Source: Amanita rubescens
Lineage: Eukaryota > Basidiomycota > Agaricomycetes > Agaricales > Amanitaceae
NCBI GenBank assembly: GCA_015039365.1
Contig: WION01000165.1
Location: forward strand, 1 to 64,000
DNA: 64,000 nucleotides
Reading direction: 5' to 3'
Position 1 is the stretch's first letter. Each line of letters begins with the position of its first letter. The notes under the pieces were generated by a model. That model worked only from the letters and a program-made list of their open reading frames with translations. It was not told the DNA's origin and did no database searches. Below, piece by piece: positions 47,830 through 59,375 of the stretch. The translations under genes were made by a program, and so were the position numbers.

Positions 47830-48335
47830 GAGGAGGTGCTAGCCCGATCTGTATGTAGTCCCGGTAGGTGAGCCTGTTGACGGTTCAATGCGGCTGCTTG
47901 TGAATGACAACGACACTGCGGTTTTAGGTGACTGGGACTCGACCTCATAAAGGTGTACAGGGAAGAACTATCCAGCCTGACGGTCTATCATGATGCTTAT
48001 ATGTGTTACCCGCGCTCCGTGGTTGCAACTTGATCATTGACGTTTTCTCGCAGGAGGCAAAGGAGTTCAAGCAAGACGATGGAAACAGACGTGTATGCTT
48101 TTGGTTACCTCAACTATGCAGTACGTTTCAAGTGTTCCTCAAACACATTTAGCAATAGATACTATTCATTCTGTGGATAAAAATGAATATCAAATCACGC
48201 GAGCCCGAAGACGGGCGACGGTTTATGGGATCTGATTTACCGATATTGAGCAAACATTTTCAACATCCAACAACGAAGCAAGTAACGGAGGAATTGCCAA
48301 CTGCGCTTGCTCAAGATGGTCAATATTGATCTCTA
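47830..48335 (+). pseudogene. Deletion relic: 77-aa protein gene fragment joined to a kinase C-terminal fragment
   Basis: 47830-48065 is a third, diverged copy of the small-gene region (gactgggactcgacctcat, ggtgtacagggaagaactatcc, ggcaaaggagttcaag). At about 48070 it switches directly to the end of a kinase cassette close to cassette 1 of unit B: TMETDVYAFGYLNYA, then degenerate sequence, then EELPTALAQDGQY with a stop. Everything between, including the G domain, is missing. Frame breaks are present, so it is non-coding debris. Confidence 0.7.
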
Positions 48336-49002
48336 CGTTTAACATCGGTACGTCGTAAAATGACAGACCTCAATGCTAGTGCATCGAACGATGGAAGAAT
48401 CACGTATCACCGTGAAAAATGTAGCAGCATGGAACAAATTAGATTTCTTGTCAAATTTAGTTCAAATTTGAAGTGGCGACTATTTTCAGTGATATCATAT
48501 GTGTGGATTTGAACTCAACAGCACCTTTGACCTTGCACCGCCACTATCACCGCCCGAGTGACTTTGAACGTGAGGCGTGTCGTAACTCGGCGTACGCCAA
48601 CGATCTGGAAAGATTGAAGATGCACTTCTGCCTGAATGTGCAATTCCCTCGTGTTGCATAATACGCCAAGCGCTACGGGCATGATGCCAAACCTCGTAGA
48701 GGAATCGCTATGGACCCTCTCCGTGTACATGACCCACGACCATTATCGTAGAGCATTGAAGACAATGCTGAAGCGTTTTCGTAGCGTAGAGGATATCAAG
48801 GTCACAAAACCGTGACCGTGACATTGACCAATGAACTTCCCAACCATGCGGTTCGTACCAGTTCGTACCTGTGTAACTCTTGGCCAGCGCCTATCAAAAT
48901 CAGAATCGCGCAGCGTGAAAATGCAGAGCATTCTCAATATTTATAAACCTGCTGGCACGCGTTCCTCACGCTCTCACTCTGTCCTAGGATTCCACTCCTA
49001 CA
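48336..49002. other. Intergenic upstream of gene D
   Basis: Short frames without motifs. The gene D promoter probably lies at the right end. The stretch near 48455-48500 weakly resembles the start of the HNH gene at 51130, too weakly to call. Confidence 0.35.
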
Positions 49003-51045
49003 ATGCGTCATTCCACTTTCCCTGCCGTTCTCTGTCCAGTGGTTCAGATCGCAACAGCCGCCTCGCTGGTTCCAGGCTTGAGTCCTGCCGTAGGAGATCT
49101 CCTCGGCATCATCTTCAAGCTATGCGAAAGTGTCCCACAAAACAGGCACGTTCTACCCTTCTTTGCGCAGTATTACCTTTCTAACTCGTCCACAGGAACG
49201 CTGCTAAGCGACTGGCTGAGAGATGCGTGCAACTGTGCCAACCGTTGAAGCAGTATGAAGAGATGGATATCCCCCAGCGGATGGTTCGATACCGGGATAA
49301 TGTGTCCCAGTCAGTTGTCAAATCTTCGGATGATGGACTCCGCTGATAATGTTTAGATGTCTTACACAAGTCAGGGATACAATGGAAAAATGGTCCCGGA
49401 AGAGCTGGTCCAATATGTTGGTTCATCACGGCGAATTTGAGGCAGAATTCAACTATTGCGACGAATGCATATCCAATTGCTTAACGATGTTCTCCGTAAG
49501 TGTCAATGGCCTAAAGCGAGCATGTCTTGAACAATGTTTAGGTTGGTGCCCAAATGGAAGGGTTGGTATACCAGAACGAAGGCGAAAAATGGAAGAGAAA
49601 TTTCCAAGACGAAGACGAAAAGTGGAAAAGAAATCTCAAAGAGAGTTGGGATGCCGACCATGTAGACGTCATGAAACAATTTTCGGCCGTAGACTTCAAG
49701 CAACGCGTCATGGATAGTAAGGTTACAGAATGCCACGACGATATACGGGCCCTCCAAATGATGATGCAAAGAGTATGTTGGTTCCATAAGCGGGGGCATG
49801 GACTACATGACAATCGGGATTAGGGCTTAGCTGGACACAGAATCGTATCAGAAGAGGAGCAAAAGCGTGTGGCGACGAATTTATACGATTTGCTCCAGTT
49901 ATCGAATCAGCTTCCACCCGATTGTCAGCTGGATGGAATGGTCGAGTTGTCGCGTGACGTGCCCATCTCAAGCGGCCACGCCGATATGTGCAAGGGGAGA
50001 TATCTCTACCGCAAGGATGTCCGAATCAAAGTCATTCGCTCTGCCAATCCGAAGGATCCTGATACCATCAAAGTACGTTCCCTTGGTACTACCTTTGCCG
50101 TAACTCATGTACTTTTAGAGGATCAAGCGTGAGGTCGAGATATGGGCAAAATTGCAAGAAATAGATCAAGGAATGCACGTTATGCCTTTTTATGGGTTCT
50201 ATACCCCAGATGGCCTTCGTCTGTAAGTGGCTTTGGCAATGTCAGGAACTGTCGTTGATGTTTTCATGCCAGTGCCCTTGTTAGCCCGTGGATGGAAAAT
50301 GGTGATGCGCTGGCGTATGTCAAGAAGAACAAGTGTGTTGACTACAAACAGCTGGTGGTCCCTTTTCTCCCATCTTCGCGTGCAAATTTTAATGACGCCA
50401 TTACAGATCGTCGGAATTGCTCAGGGGATAAAAGTCCTTCACTCTATGGACCCGCCTATTATTCATGGAAACTTGAGAGCTGTTCGTGTCCTCTTTTCCT
50501 AATGATCTTTCTGAATACTAATCCGTTTACAAGGAAAATGTGCTTATTGGAGAAGAAGGTCAACCGCTGATCACAGACTTTGCGCTTGCCAAGGCACGTT
50601 ACTTCGATTCTACAGTCATATCCATGGCTAAATATTCCTATGATAGCTCGAAGGGAACTTGATCACTCAGACTAGCGGCGTATCAGATAGCTGTCGATGG
50701 AGCGCACCAGAGATGTTTGAAGATCAAGCTACTGTGTCATCCAAGGGCGACATTTACAGCTTTGGGATGACGATTTTGCAGGTTGGTCCCAACTTGGTCT
50801 TATGCGTGAAGCTAGGGTGCTGATTGTTGTTTATGTAGTTGTTTACGCAAGATAAACCGTATGCCAGTCGGAAAACATTTCAGGTGTTCAGTAAAAAGGT
50901 GGCGGGCGCGCTTCCTGATCGTCCGCGAGATCCGGGTGTCATCAGGCGCGGGTTGGATGAAACGATGTGGAACTTTCTTTGTGCGTGCTGGTCCAGGGAG
51001 CCGGAGGATAGGCCTTCGATTGAGCAGATTATAATGCAATTTTGA
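49003..51045 (+). CDS. Gene D: MLKL-like protein, helical bundle plus pseudokinase
   Basis: ATG 49003 opens MRHSTFPAVLCPVVQIATAA and SLVPGLSPAVGDLLGIIFKL, an N-terminal hydrophobic/helical part. After an intron with a GC donor (CAAAACAG/GCACGT) come AKRLAERCVQLCQPLKQYEE, CLTQVRDTMEKWSRKSWSNM and HHGEFEAEFNYCDECISNCL, completing a four-helix bundle. A long charged helix (GEKWKRNFQDEDEKWKRNLK) is the brace. The kinase-like domain (about 49845-51045) has KDVRIKVIRSANP (Lys kept), IIHGNLRA/ENVLIGEEG (HGN), LITDFALAK (DFA), RWSAPEMFEDQATV (APE kept), GDIYSFGMTILQ, and ends RPSIEQIIMQF with a stop at 51043-51045. It is the most complete member of the family here. Confidence 0.8.
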
Positions 51046-51130
51046 AAGGTATTTAGTATGCTGCTTATTTACGAGGAATCAGTTGAACTGGTACCTTTGA
51101 TATTCACATGTAAACACAAATTGTCCAGAA

Positions 51131-52535
51131 TTTGGAGTGGCGACCATGTGTGGATTCATCGGTCCTCGTCACGGGCGCAAGGCTGAACACAGTTACACTT
51201 GCGTGCCAGCACCACGCCACCTTGGTGAACATTTATCTGCCCACCGACCGCGGACAAGTTCTAGCACTCTCCATCCCCTTCAGTGACATCGAGAGGCTCT
51301 CCGTCCGCCCTGTCAAATGGCTTCGATTTGTTACATTCGCCATTTGTGGAGTTCGTGGACATCTCTCCGAGTCTTCGATGCCCAATGGCACCCCTGTCGA
51401 CTATGACAGTATCTCCCTTGATAATATTGCCGAAGTTTACCATTATATTCATGAGAGTAATATCTGTCGCTTATCGCTAATATTTTGGTTTACGCCCCTA
51501 TAGGGGATTATCATCTCATCGACCACAAAGCAATGAACGATCAAACCACCTCCTCTGAGCAAACGACACGCTCTTCAAGTTTCCGCCGTGATGTCATGGC
51601 GCGCGATGGCCCTGTGTGCGTCTTCGCAGGGTCCCATGCCGATGATTGCGATGCAGCACGCCTACTCGCCAAAAGCAAGGGCGATGAGGTATGTATTCGT
51701 CGTCATTGTTCCGTGTCACCACCTTGCTAAACGCCCTTCTAGTACATTGCGGTTGTTCTCCAAGATCGTCTCAATTCATACGACTCCGCTCTAGAACCTA
51801 ATAATCTAGGCATTAACTCGGTCGAGAACGGGATGTTTTTGGCCAAGAATCTGCATTCGTCGTTCGTGCACGGGAGAAGGGCTTCTATAAAGGTACGTAA
51901 AGTAGACATAAGTTCCGAAAATTACTGAATCTGGTGATCTCTAGACGCCCAACTTTGCTTTGGACCCCGCCGACATCCCTAGGGTTGAGGCAGGTCCAAT
52001 GCCATCCAGTCGCATCACATTGCATAATTTGGCACCAGACACTAGCTTCTATCCGATTCTGCAAGGTGACGCGCGCATCACAGGTACGGGTACATCATTG
52101 CCATCTACTGTCATCCTTGACTACATGTATGGTGTTGCTGCCTATCGACGCTGGGGCAGTGGACAGGACATCGAGGAAGTGATGGAGCAACGTTTTTCCA
52201 AGCACTATAAATCTATACCTATGCCACCAGCCTCTCCGTACTCAAGTGACAGCGATAGTTTTTCAGAACCTGATGATCCCAACGACGGCAATAGACGACC
52301 GAGAAGGAGAAATCATAGCGCGAAAATGTCAGATGGAATGCTTCGTGCGATGGACAAGGTCCTTGCGCTCTCCATGTTGCTCAAGGGAACCACTCCTGAA
52401 ATGATGGCCGCAGAAAGACAGAGGCGAGAGGAGGCGGAAGAGTTGTGTGCGAAGGAGGCTAGTCGAGTGAAAGTGCAGCAGTGGATGCAAAGCTCTCCGT
52501 GCGTTCTCTCTTACCTCCGGGCTATTTCCCACTAG
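51131..52535 (+). CDS. HNH-endonuclease-domain protein with changed first His
   Basis: Resembles the large basidiomycete family of HNH proteins. The N-terminal part (NTVTLACQHHATLVNIYLPT, PVKWLRFVTFAICGVRGHLS) precedes an intron and the HNH region: FRRDVMARDGPVCVFAGSHA, DDCDAARLLAKSKGDE, YIAVVLQDRLNSYD, GINSVENGMFLAKNLHSSFV, KTPNFALDPADIP. In this family the CDAA is normally followed by the catalytic His; here it is Arg, while the Asn and second His are kept. A long variable C-terminal part with an acidic and a basic patch ends in a coiled segment (AAERQRREEAEELCAKEASR). Stop at 52533-52535. The start is unsure: no ATG lies in the first coding block, so an upstream start exon near 51058 is possible. 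Nuclease activity is doubtful. Confidence 0.72.
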
Positions 52536-52657
52536 AAGCTGATCTTAGGTCAAACGGAGATAACGTACTCTAGTCAAACGCAGCTAGTGGGCTATTTCTA
52601 CTTGAAGCTGATCTTAAGTCAAACGGAAATAACGCTAGTACGCAAAAACGCAGCTAT
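52519..52657 (+). repeat. Two tandem copies of a 70-base unit at the HNH gene stop
   Basis: Unit 1 begins at 52519 and unit 2 at 52589 with gggctatttc; both contain gaagctgatctta, gtcaaacgg and ataacg and end in cagcta. The stop codon of the HNH gene is inside unit 1, so unit 2 lies in the 3' untranslated region. Confidence 0.88.
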
Positions 52658-52688
52658 TAAGCATCACGAAAGTCTCCCACCCGAGAAG

Positions 52689-53165
52689 TTACCTATATAC
52701 GTCCTCGTCATCGCTCTCTTCTTTATGCTTCTTTACGTTACCGCCACGCATGGCTGCCATCTGGCCGGCCAACGAATCTTCATCTGGGTCCGAGATCTCA
52801 TCTTCCATCTCGTCGACGGCAGATACAGGTGCTTCTTCTAATTTCATCTTATGAATGTCGTTAAATAAAAAGTCAAGACTTAAGTAACGACTCGGGGGGC
52901 TTACGGTGATATCTCGCGTCACGTCCCCACCCACAAAGGTGTCGCTGATGACGTACATTTTCCATGTGATTATGCCTACGTTGGGAGGACTTTGGAACTG
53001 AATCTTATATGCTCTGTAATCGTTGGAAATATAATCCTTCTGAGCGTCCGATAACGTGAATTGCGTCACTTCGCCATCCTGGTTCGCTATGTAGTTTGCT
53101 TGATTCTTTGTGCACCTCCAATTTAAAGTAACCTTATGTTCTACTTCTGCTTCCCTTAGCACACT
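52689..53165 (-). pseudogene. Truncated 3' fragment of a SEC63 gene
   Basis: On the minus strand, EAEVEHKVTLNWRCTKNQAN, FTLSDAQKDYISNDYRAYKI and NVGIITWKMYVISDTFVGGD are the C-terminal part of the Sec63 (Brl) domain. After a short intron, DEMEDEISDPDEDSLAGQMA followed by AMRGG is the acidic tail typical of fungal Sec63. The stop is at 52689. The J domain, membrane helices and most of the Brl domain are absent, and the next gene (unit C) begins only 1.3 kb away in opposite orientation with no further Sec63 exons between. It is a stray gene fragment; the working SEC63 should be elsewhere. Confidence 0.78.
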
Positions 53166-54456
53166 TGCACTGTGTAGTACTTTATATACGATGCATGTAT
53201 CGATATCTTACCCGGATCAAGCGGAATATTCTTTCTTCATAAGGAAGTGATAGGCGGCGATAGCACCCGGCCTACGTCACGGTACACAGAAACCTCGCTA
53301 CTGTGCCGTAGTGAACGGCCTTTCTTCCTTCTTCCTCCACCCCTCAAAAGTCTGGTTCAAATACCTCAGCGCCCAGTCAACTCCCTTTTCTTCTCACTCA
53401 CCGCTATCCAAACGGTATCGTTCTGCCATAGAGCCCCTGAACAAATTATGCGATCTCCCCCCTCCTCGGTCGACCTCACTGAACCCGTTGTCCACAACGT
53501 TGCTATCAAGCCTACCACCCAGCCGCTCCACATGGTAATCCAGATGAAGTATTTTTGAACGGATATGCACAGACGGGCTGGTTTCCTCTGATGGCGTCAC
53601 CGCGTCATCTAGACCTGCTACGCCCAAGACCCCTCTTCCTGTACTTATTACCTAGATTCCGGTTGAGTTGCTAACCCCGCAACTCCGCATGGATGAGCTG
53701 AAGACCAGAGGATTGGACTCCTTGAGTATAACACGAAGGTAAGTCTCGCGTCTACCAGATGGCGGCTCTATCGGCTCCTCGAAGCTCAAGTCGGCTTAGC
53801 CCCTCTGGACGTTACTCCGGGATTTTGACCTAGTCCCAAACGATTGGCCTGCTAGACAACGATATCAGTCGTGTAGGTAATCCACGCTTTGTCTTGATCA
53901 CTAACCGGAAGGGCGTCATTCTGAACCCACTACTTACGTAGCGGGAATCACCTCATCTCATCCCAACTACACACACCGCAAATCATGATGATGGAACGTT
54001 ATTGCTCTGTTTATCAATAATTTCGGATGTGGGAAGCTTGACGCCCTTAGTGAGTGTTCGCCGTATCTGACGTGTGACCCAGTCTCCTGCAGCTGGTTCA
54101 AGTGAACAATTACTTGTAGATAGCAGGCAGATCATCTTGTCGTTTCGTTTCAAGATCCAGGAAAGTCTTGAGCCGGTTTTGATTCCTTTTTCAGTGAGGC
54201 CCGAAGGTAAATAAGGAAGAGTGCAGTTACTGAATGGAACTAAATATAAGCACGACTCACTCTGACCGACAGGACCGATGCACACAAAGAGCGGAATTGT
54301 GCCTGACATAGCAGACACTGCCTTGCCAAATTAGGCAGTTGGACCATATCATATTGTACTTCTCCTACTACAACTCCAGGCACTGACCTTCTTAGTTTAT
54401 CAATTTCATGATTACAAATGCAACGCGAGCGCTAAACTTCTTTCTCACCAACCAAC
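53166..54456. other. Intergenic between the SEC63 fragment and unit C
   Basis: No supported gene. A 111-codon minus frame at 53983-54318 (SWILKRNDKMICLLSTSNCS) has no motif. The unit C leader, with gcgctaaacttc at 54430, lies at the right end. Confidence 0.4.
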
Positions 54457-57400
54457 ATGCAATCTCCCTCAGGCAGGCCTGAGCCGCACCGCAGCGACCC
54501 GCTGCATATCCGCGATGCAAATTTTGTGCCTACTCCAGATCTAAATGCTAAGGAATGCCCAAGGTAATGTACATTGAGCGATCAATGAAATTTATCCCAA
54601 AATTCATGTACTGTAGGTTCCGTATCCTTATCGTTGGTCGAGTAAGGCTTGTTGGCGTTTTCACTACCTGCTCCATTTACGGACTTTCTTCAACAGACTG
54701 GCACAGGGAGATCGTCACTTATTCATGCCACGTTCAAAACTCCTCTGGCGGTATGCGCTGTTTTATGGTTGTTTTTCAGCCATTCATCGACATTTAGAAT
54801 GCTGGTGTCGCAAATGTCAACGAAGAGATCAAGTCGGCAAACAACAAATACCTAATCCTTCATGATTCTCAGGGTTACGAGCCGGGGAACGTCGAGAAAT
54901 TCCAAATCTTAGAGGAATTTATCACAGAGAGGTGTCAAAAGAAGGATATTGCGAAGAAGCTTCATGCTATCTGGTGTGTTCGCCGACCAAAGAGAAAAAC
55001 CAACTGATATTACCTCGCAGGTTGTGTATTGATGCGTCTTATGCTGGTGGTCAGATATTTGAAAAGGGCGACGAAAGAATTTTCGAGCTGAATCGAAACG
55101 AAGGTAACTACCAATTGCCATCCTTATTCTAAGCTGATCGTGACATCAGTGCCGATCATCGTCGTGTTTACAAAGTTTGACCTATTTTTAACGGCATTGC
55201 ACAAGCGGGGGGAGGCCAAGGATCCGATTAGTCTGGAGTTCGCCGAGAAAATTTTCAAGAAGAAACATGGGCCAGTATTCGACAAGTTAACCAAGAACGT
55301 TGGAGGAGCAATACCATACGCTCTTGTGTCAAGTACGCTTGTACCCGGTGGCTCTTATTTCTGTATTAACATTAGCACGCAGTCCGGATGCCCGAAACTT
55401 TGAAACGACTGGTCAAAATCACGATGAAAAGTATACGTGCCAAGACACCGACTTTATTCAGTAGGATCGTGCGCATTAGAGGCGCTTTATTCAATAGGTC
55501 TATTAAACGAGTTCATGCAAGAAGAGAAAATCAAGATCTAGCAGAACTTGCTTTTGCAAGGGCACAACGTGTTGATACGGATGCCAGGATTGCCGCATCA
55601 ATCGAGTAAGCTCCCATATCCGGAAATGAATAGACTTAACATTTGGGTTCTTATTACAGAGTAGCGAAAAAGGGTAAGTTGTATCTATAATCTGTTGTCG
55701 TCTATGTTGTGTATTCTTACATCAATCCAAGGACATTGGAGAACAATAGTAGCGGGCATACGCCTTCTCAATGTTAGCCTTCAAGAGTATCTATATACGA
55801 TACATAAAGGCATTATCAGGTCCTGGACTTCCAATGAGGTGTGTACAATGGTGTATCCTAGATATGCTGTTAAATCTATTCTATGACCATAGTTTTTTAT
55901 TACGGATTCAGCCCATCACCGGATGATGGTTCTCGTGGGCGATCTCAATCGTCAGAATATCAGTGCGACGTGCGTGGATAGGAAACGTTGACGAATAGCC
56001 GAGCTAATAGTAGTCACCACAGGCAGAGTAAGACAGCTATAGCTTTGGTAGGGGCGGCGCTAACGAAGCTATGGAGGAAAGGCGTTTACCAACAACGGTG
56101 AGTAGCGTCATTCATCATACCAGCAGAAGTGATAGATTTCTCAACAGACCTGAGCATATGCGCTGTCTCATGGGCTACGTAGTGGATCTTACGCTTATCC
56201 AGCAAGCCATATTTCCTGCTTCACTTCAGCATCTTATCGAAGAAAAAGACTTAAAAGACCGCGTAAATGAAATCATATATGAGTTTTGTTGCTCGGGAAA
56301 GAAGGATGATATACACACCGAAATTCGGGAATTTGTCGCTACTCAGGACTGGCACTCAGAGATTAACGTGGTAAACAAGATCGAGTCGCTGATAAAGGCA
56401 AATAAGGTGTGGCATTTGCATCTCGCTGTCATCTTATTGTTAAACGAGTGTCTCCCCTGCAGATTGACATCCGATTAGACCGAAAGAGGGATCCATTCGC
56501 ATCATTGCTTATAATCCTGAGATTCGAGGTGCGAGATTCCAAGGCAACACGTTACACGATATCATTGTTCATGATTACCAGTTGATTGCGAAGGGTCTGA
56601 CGATAAATAAAACTATTCTTGACCTTGTTCGCGAACTGTTGAATTTACCAGACTGCGACGCTAGTATTGTTTCCAGCGTGAAGAATATTTCAGACGTCGA
56701 GCTGTTACTTGATTTCTTCCTCTTTGTAAGTACACCTTCGTGCTTGACATCATTGCTTACTCTTTCTAGTTACTACGCAATGATAACTTGTCAAATTCTG
56801 GCATTCAAAATGCCAAGCGAAAAACAAGAAGTCTGATGTTCAAGCTGTTGTGCAAGGCAGATGTCGGGCCAAGAACTTTGATGATTACTGGTATTAGTTA
56901 TACGGGTCCTAGTACTGGCACCGGAGACCCTAAACAAGTTTTCGAGGGCAAACACCAAGGACAGCAGATCACGCTGACGGCGCTGCGTAAAACTCGCCTT
57001 GAAGATGTAAGTGTATTTTCAGATTCGCTCCTCAAGACGTTGATTTGTCTGGTCAGGATATATTCGGAAAAAGATTCCATAAGCAGGCTCTAGAATGGAA
57101 ATCGCTTGAGCATAGTTTTGTCCTCCCCCTGCTGGGAATATTTGAGCAGGATCCTTCACGCCTATTTTTTGTGTCGCCGTCGATGATAAACGGAACATTA
57201 ACTCAATGGAGGAAAATGAAAAACCCTTGTGTAGCCGTGGTGCAGACGCGGGTAATGCATCAACATACTTATCAACATAACATTGCTGACATTCGCTAGA
57301 TACTGGAGGTAGCCAAAGGGATTCAGTACATCCACGCGGAAGGGATTGTTCATGGTGACTTGCGCGGGGTAAGTATTAATAAAACATTTCATCACTTAAC

Positions 57401-59355
57401 TCTTATCTTCATAAACCAGGAAAATGTCCTGCTCGACTCTGACTTCCACTGTCGAATCGCCAACTTTGGATTAGCGCAAGCTTCCGACTCCAACTTTCCA
57501 CCACAATCAACCACGACACTTGATTCAAGCGATCCGAGCCCCGAACAATCTGACATAGTCGATGAAAGACCAAGAGATGTGCATGCGTTCGGTTGCCTTT
57601 ACTATGAAGTAAGTGCCCTGAAATCTGCAGCGCACTTGACAGTGACTGTTCTAGGTATTTTTCGATGTTATGCCTTCCCAAGTGCAAAACGGATCCCAAA
57701 GTGGACGACTTGGCACAGGCGAGGAACATCTTGACCAGTCGGACACTCGGACAATGGACGACAAAATTTTGGAACTTATCAATAATTGTCGGATGAGCAA
57801 TCCTTCAGAGCGACCGACAATGGAGCACGTTGTGACGATGCATATGAGATTCACTCCTCTCCCGGCCTTGCTTGCGACGCTCTGTGAAGTATGTGTTCCG
57901 GGGTCACTCCAACTTGATGCCGCTAATAACTGCTAGTTAACGATGCTCGGGCGCTCGATCGTCAATGAGACTACCCTCCGTCTTATTGACGAAATTTTGA
58001 ATCTAGCTGAACTAAATACTAAGGTTACCGAACTAAAAATTGAGTCAGACGTAGGGTTGTTGCTTGATTTTGTTCTCCGCGTCTGTATAATCTCTGTCCA
58101 GCGCACTTGCTCTATTGATCATTTATTCCATCTAGCTAATCCGCAATGGTAACCTGACAAACTTGGGCATCCAGGATGCAAATCGGATAGCCAGAAAGCT
58201 GCTGTTCAAGCTAGCATCTATGAAAAATACCATACCAAAGTCTCTGTTTATTACGGACGTCAAAATGCATCATGAAACTATTGGTTCCGGCGGCTTTGGT
58301 CGTGTTTTCAGAGGCGAATACGAAGGATTGCAAGCAGCACTGAAAGTGGTGGACAGAGGTCGTTACGACGTGGGTGCATTGCTATTTCTCTCCGTACAAT
58401 AGATCTTGATTCCTTTTGATAAGGATTCGCTCAAAAAAGACATCTGTCGGGAAGCCATAGCATGGCGATCGCTTACACACCGTTTTATACTCCCTCTTTG
58501 GGGAATATTCGAAGAGAAATCGCAGTTGTACCTCGTATCACCACTCATGACAAATGGGACTTTGAATCATTGGCAACAGAAGCAGAAGAGAGATGTAACT
58601 GAGATACGCAGGCTGGTAATACTCCTGTCATTATCAAAGCGGTAGAACAAATTTGCTGATGTTGGTTAGATGCTAGAGGTAGCTGAGGGCGTTCGGCATC
58701 TCCATTCGGAAGGAATTGTCCATGGTGATCTGCATGGAGTGAGTACCTTGCTACTGTGCACCCTCGTCGATTCATCCCGTTATCCATCAGCGGAATATTC
58801 TCCTCGATCCACAATTCCACTGCAAAATCACTGATTTTGGATCAACCCAACATCACGAGGTCACCGTTACACGTTCCACTGCAGCTCTTTCTATAGATTT
58901 CTCAGCGCCTGAACTATTTGGCGCATGCACTTTGTGTGGCATGTCTGATAACAAGGACTGTCATGGCAATCAAGATGAAAAGACGATACGCAAAACTAAG
59001 GAAACTGACGTTTACGCATTTGGTTGCCTTTATTATGCCGTCAGTTTCTGATTTATTTCTTCTTACCTTATTTAGCACATTGAACAATGATCTGCAGACA
59101 TTCTTTGATGCTCATTTGTTTCCTGGGAAAAGTGAATATCAAATTATGCGACTCGTTATAGAAGGAGGACGCCCTAAACGATTGGAAAAGCCAAAAATGG
59201 CAGACAACACATGGGAACTCATCCAAAGTTGTTGGCGACCTATTCCTTCTAAGCGTCCGAAGATGGAAGAAATAGTGACGGCATTGACTTTGTTTGCCGA
59301 GCTCACCACGAAGCAAAGAGTGCGTCAACTATATACACCAAGAATTGATTTATAA
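54457..59355 (+). CDS. Unit C: G domain, helical region, pseudokinase cassette and kinase cassette
   Basis: ATG 54457 (MQSPSGRPEPHRSDPLHIRD). G1 is FRILIVGR / TGTGRSSLIHATF, with Arg in place of the invariant P-loop Lys. G3 is HDSQGYEPGN and G4 VPIIVVFTKFDLF. Helical region: TKLWRKGVYQQR / PEHMRCLMGYVVDLTLIQQA, VNEIIYEFCCSGKKDDIHTE. Cassette 1 (56582-57900) is a pseudokinase: no Gly-rich loop (TGTGDPKQVFEGKHQG), the Lys motif reads ITLTAL, DFG is NFG, the Cys/His insert is gone, though HGDLRG/ENVLLD is kept. Cassette 2 (57943-59355) has GSGGFGRVFRGEYEG, AALK, HGDLHG/GNILLD, ITDFGS, SAPELFGACTLCGMSDNKDC and a full C lobe. An in-frame stop at 59353-59355 would end the protein at RQLYTPRIDL, but a donor GTGCGT at about 59320 allows in-phase splicing into the next pseudokinase. 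Confidence 0.75.
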
Positions 59356-59375
59356 CTAGTATTAGACCTCAGCGG

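Noticed and set aside
53983..54318. 111-codon minus-strand frame
   Set aside because: No recognised motif, no clear splice sites and no similarity to neighbours. It could be chance.
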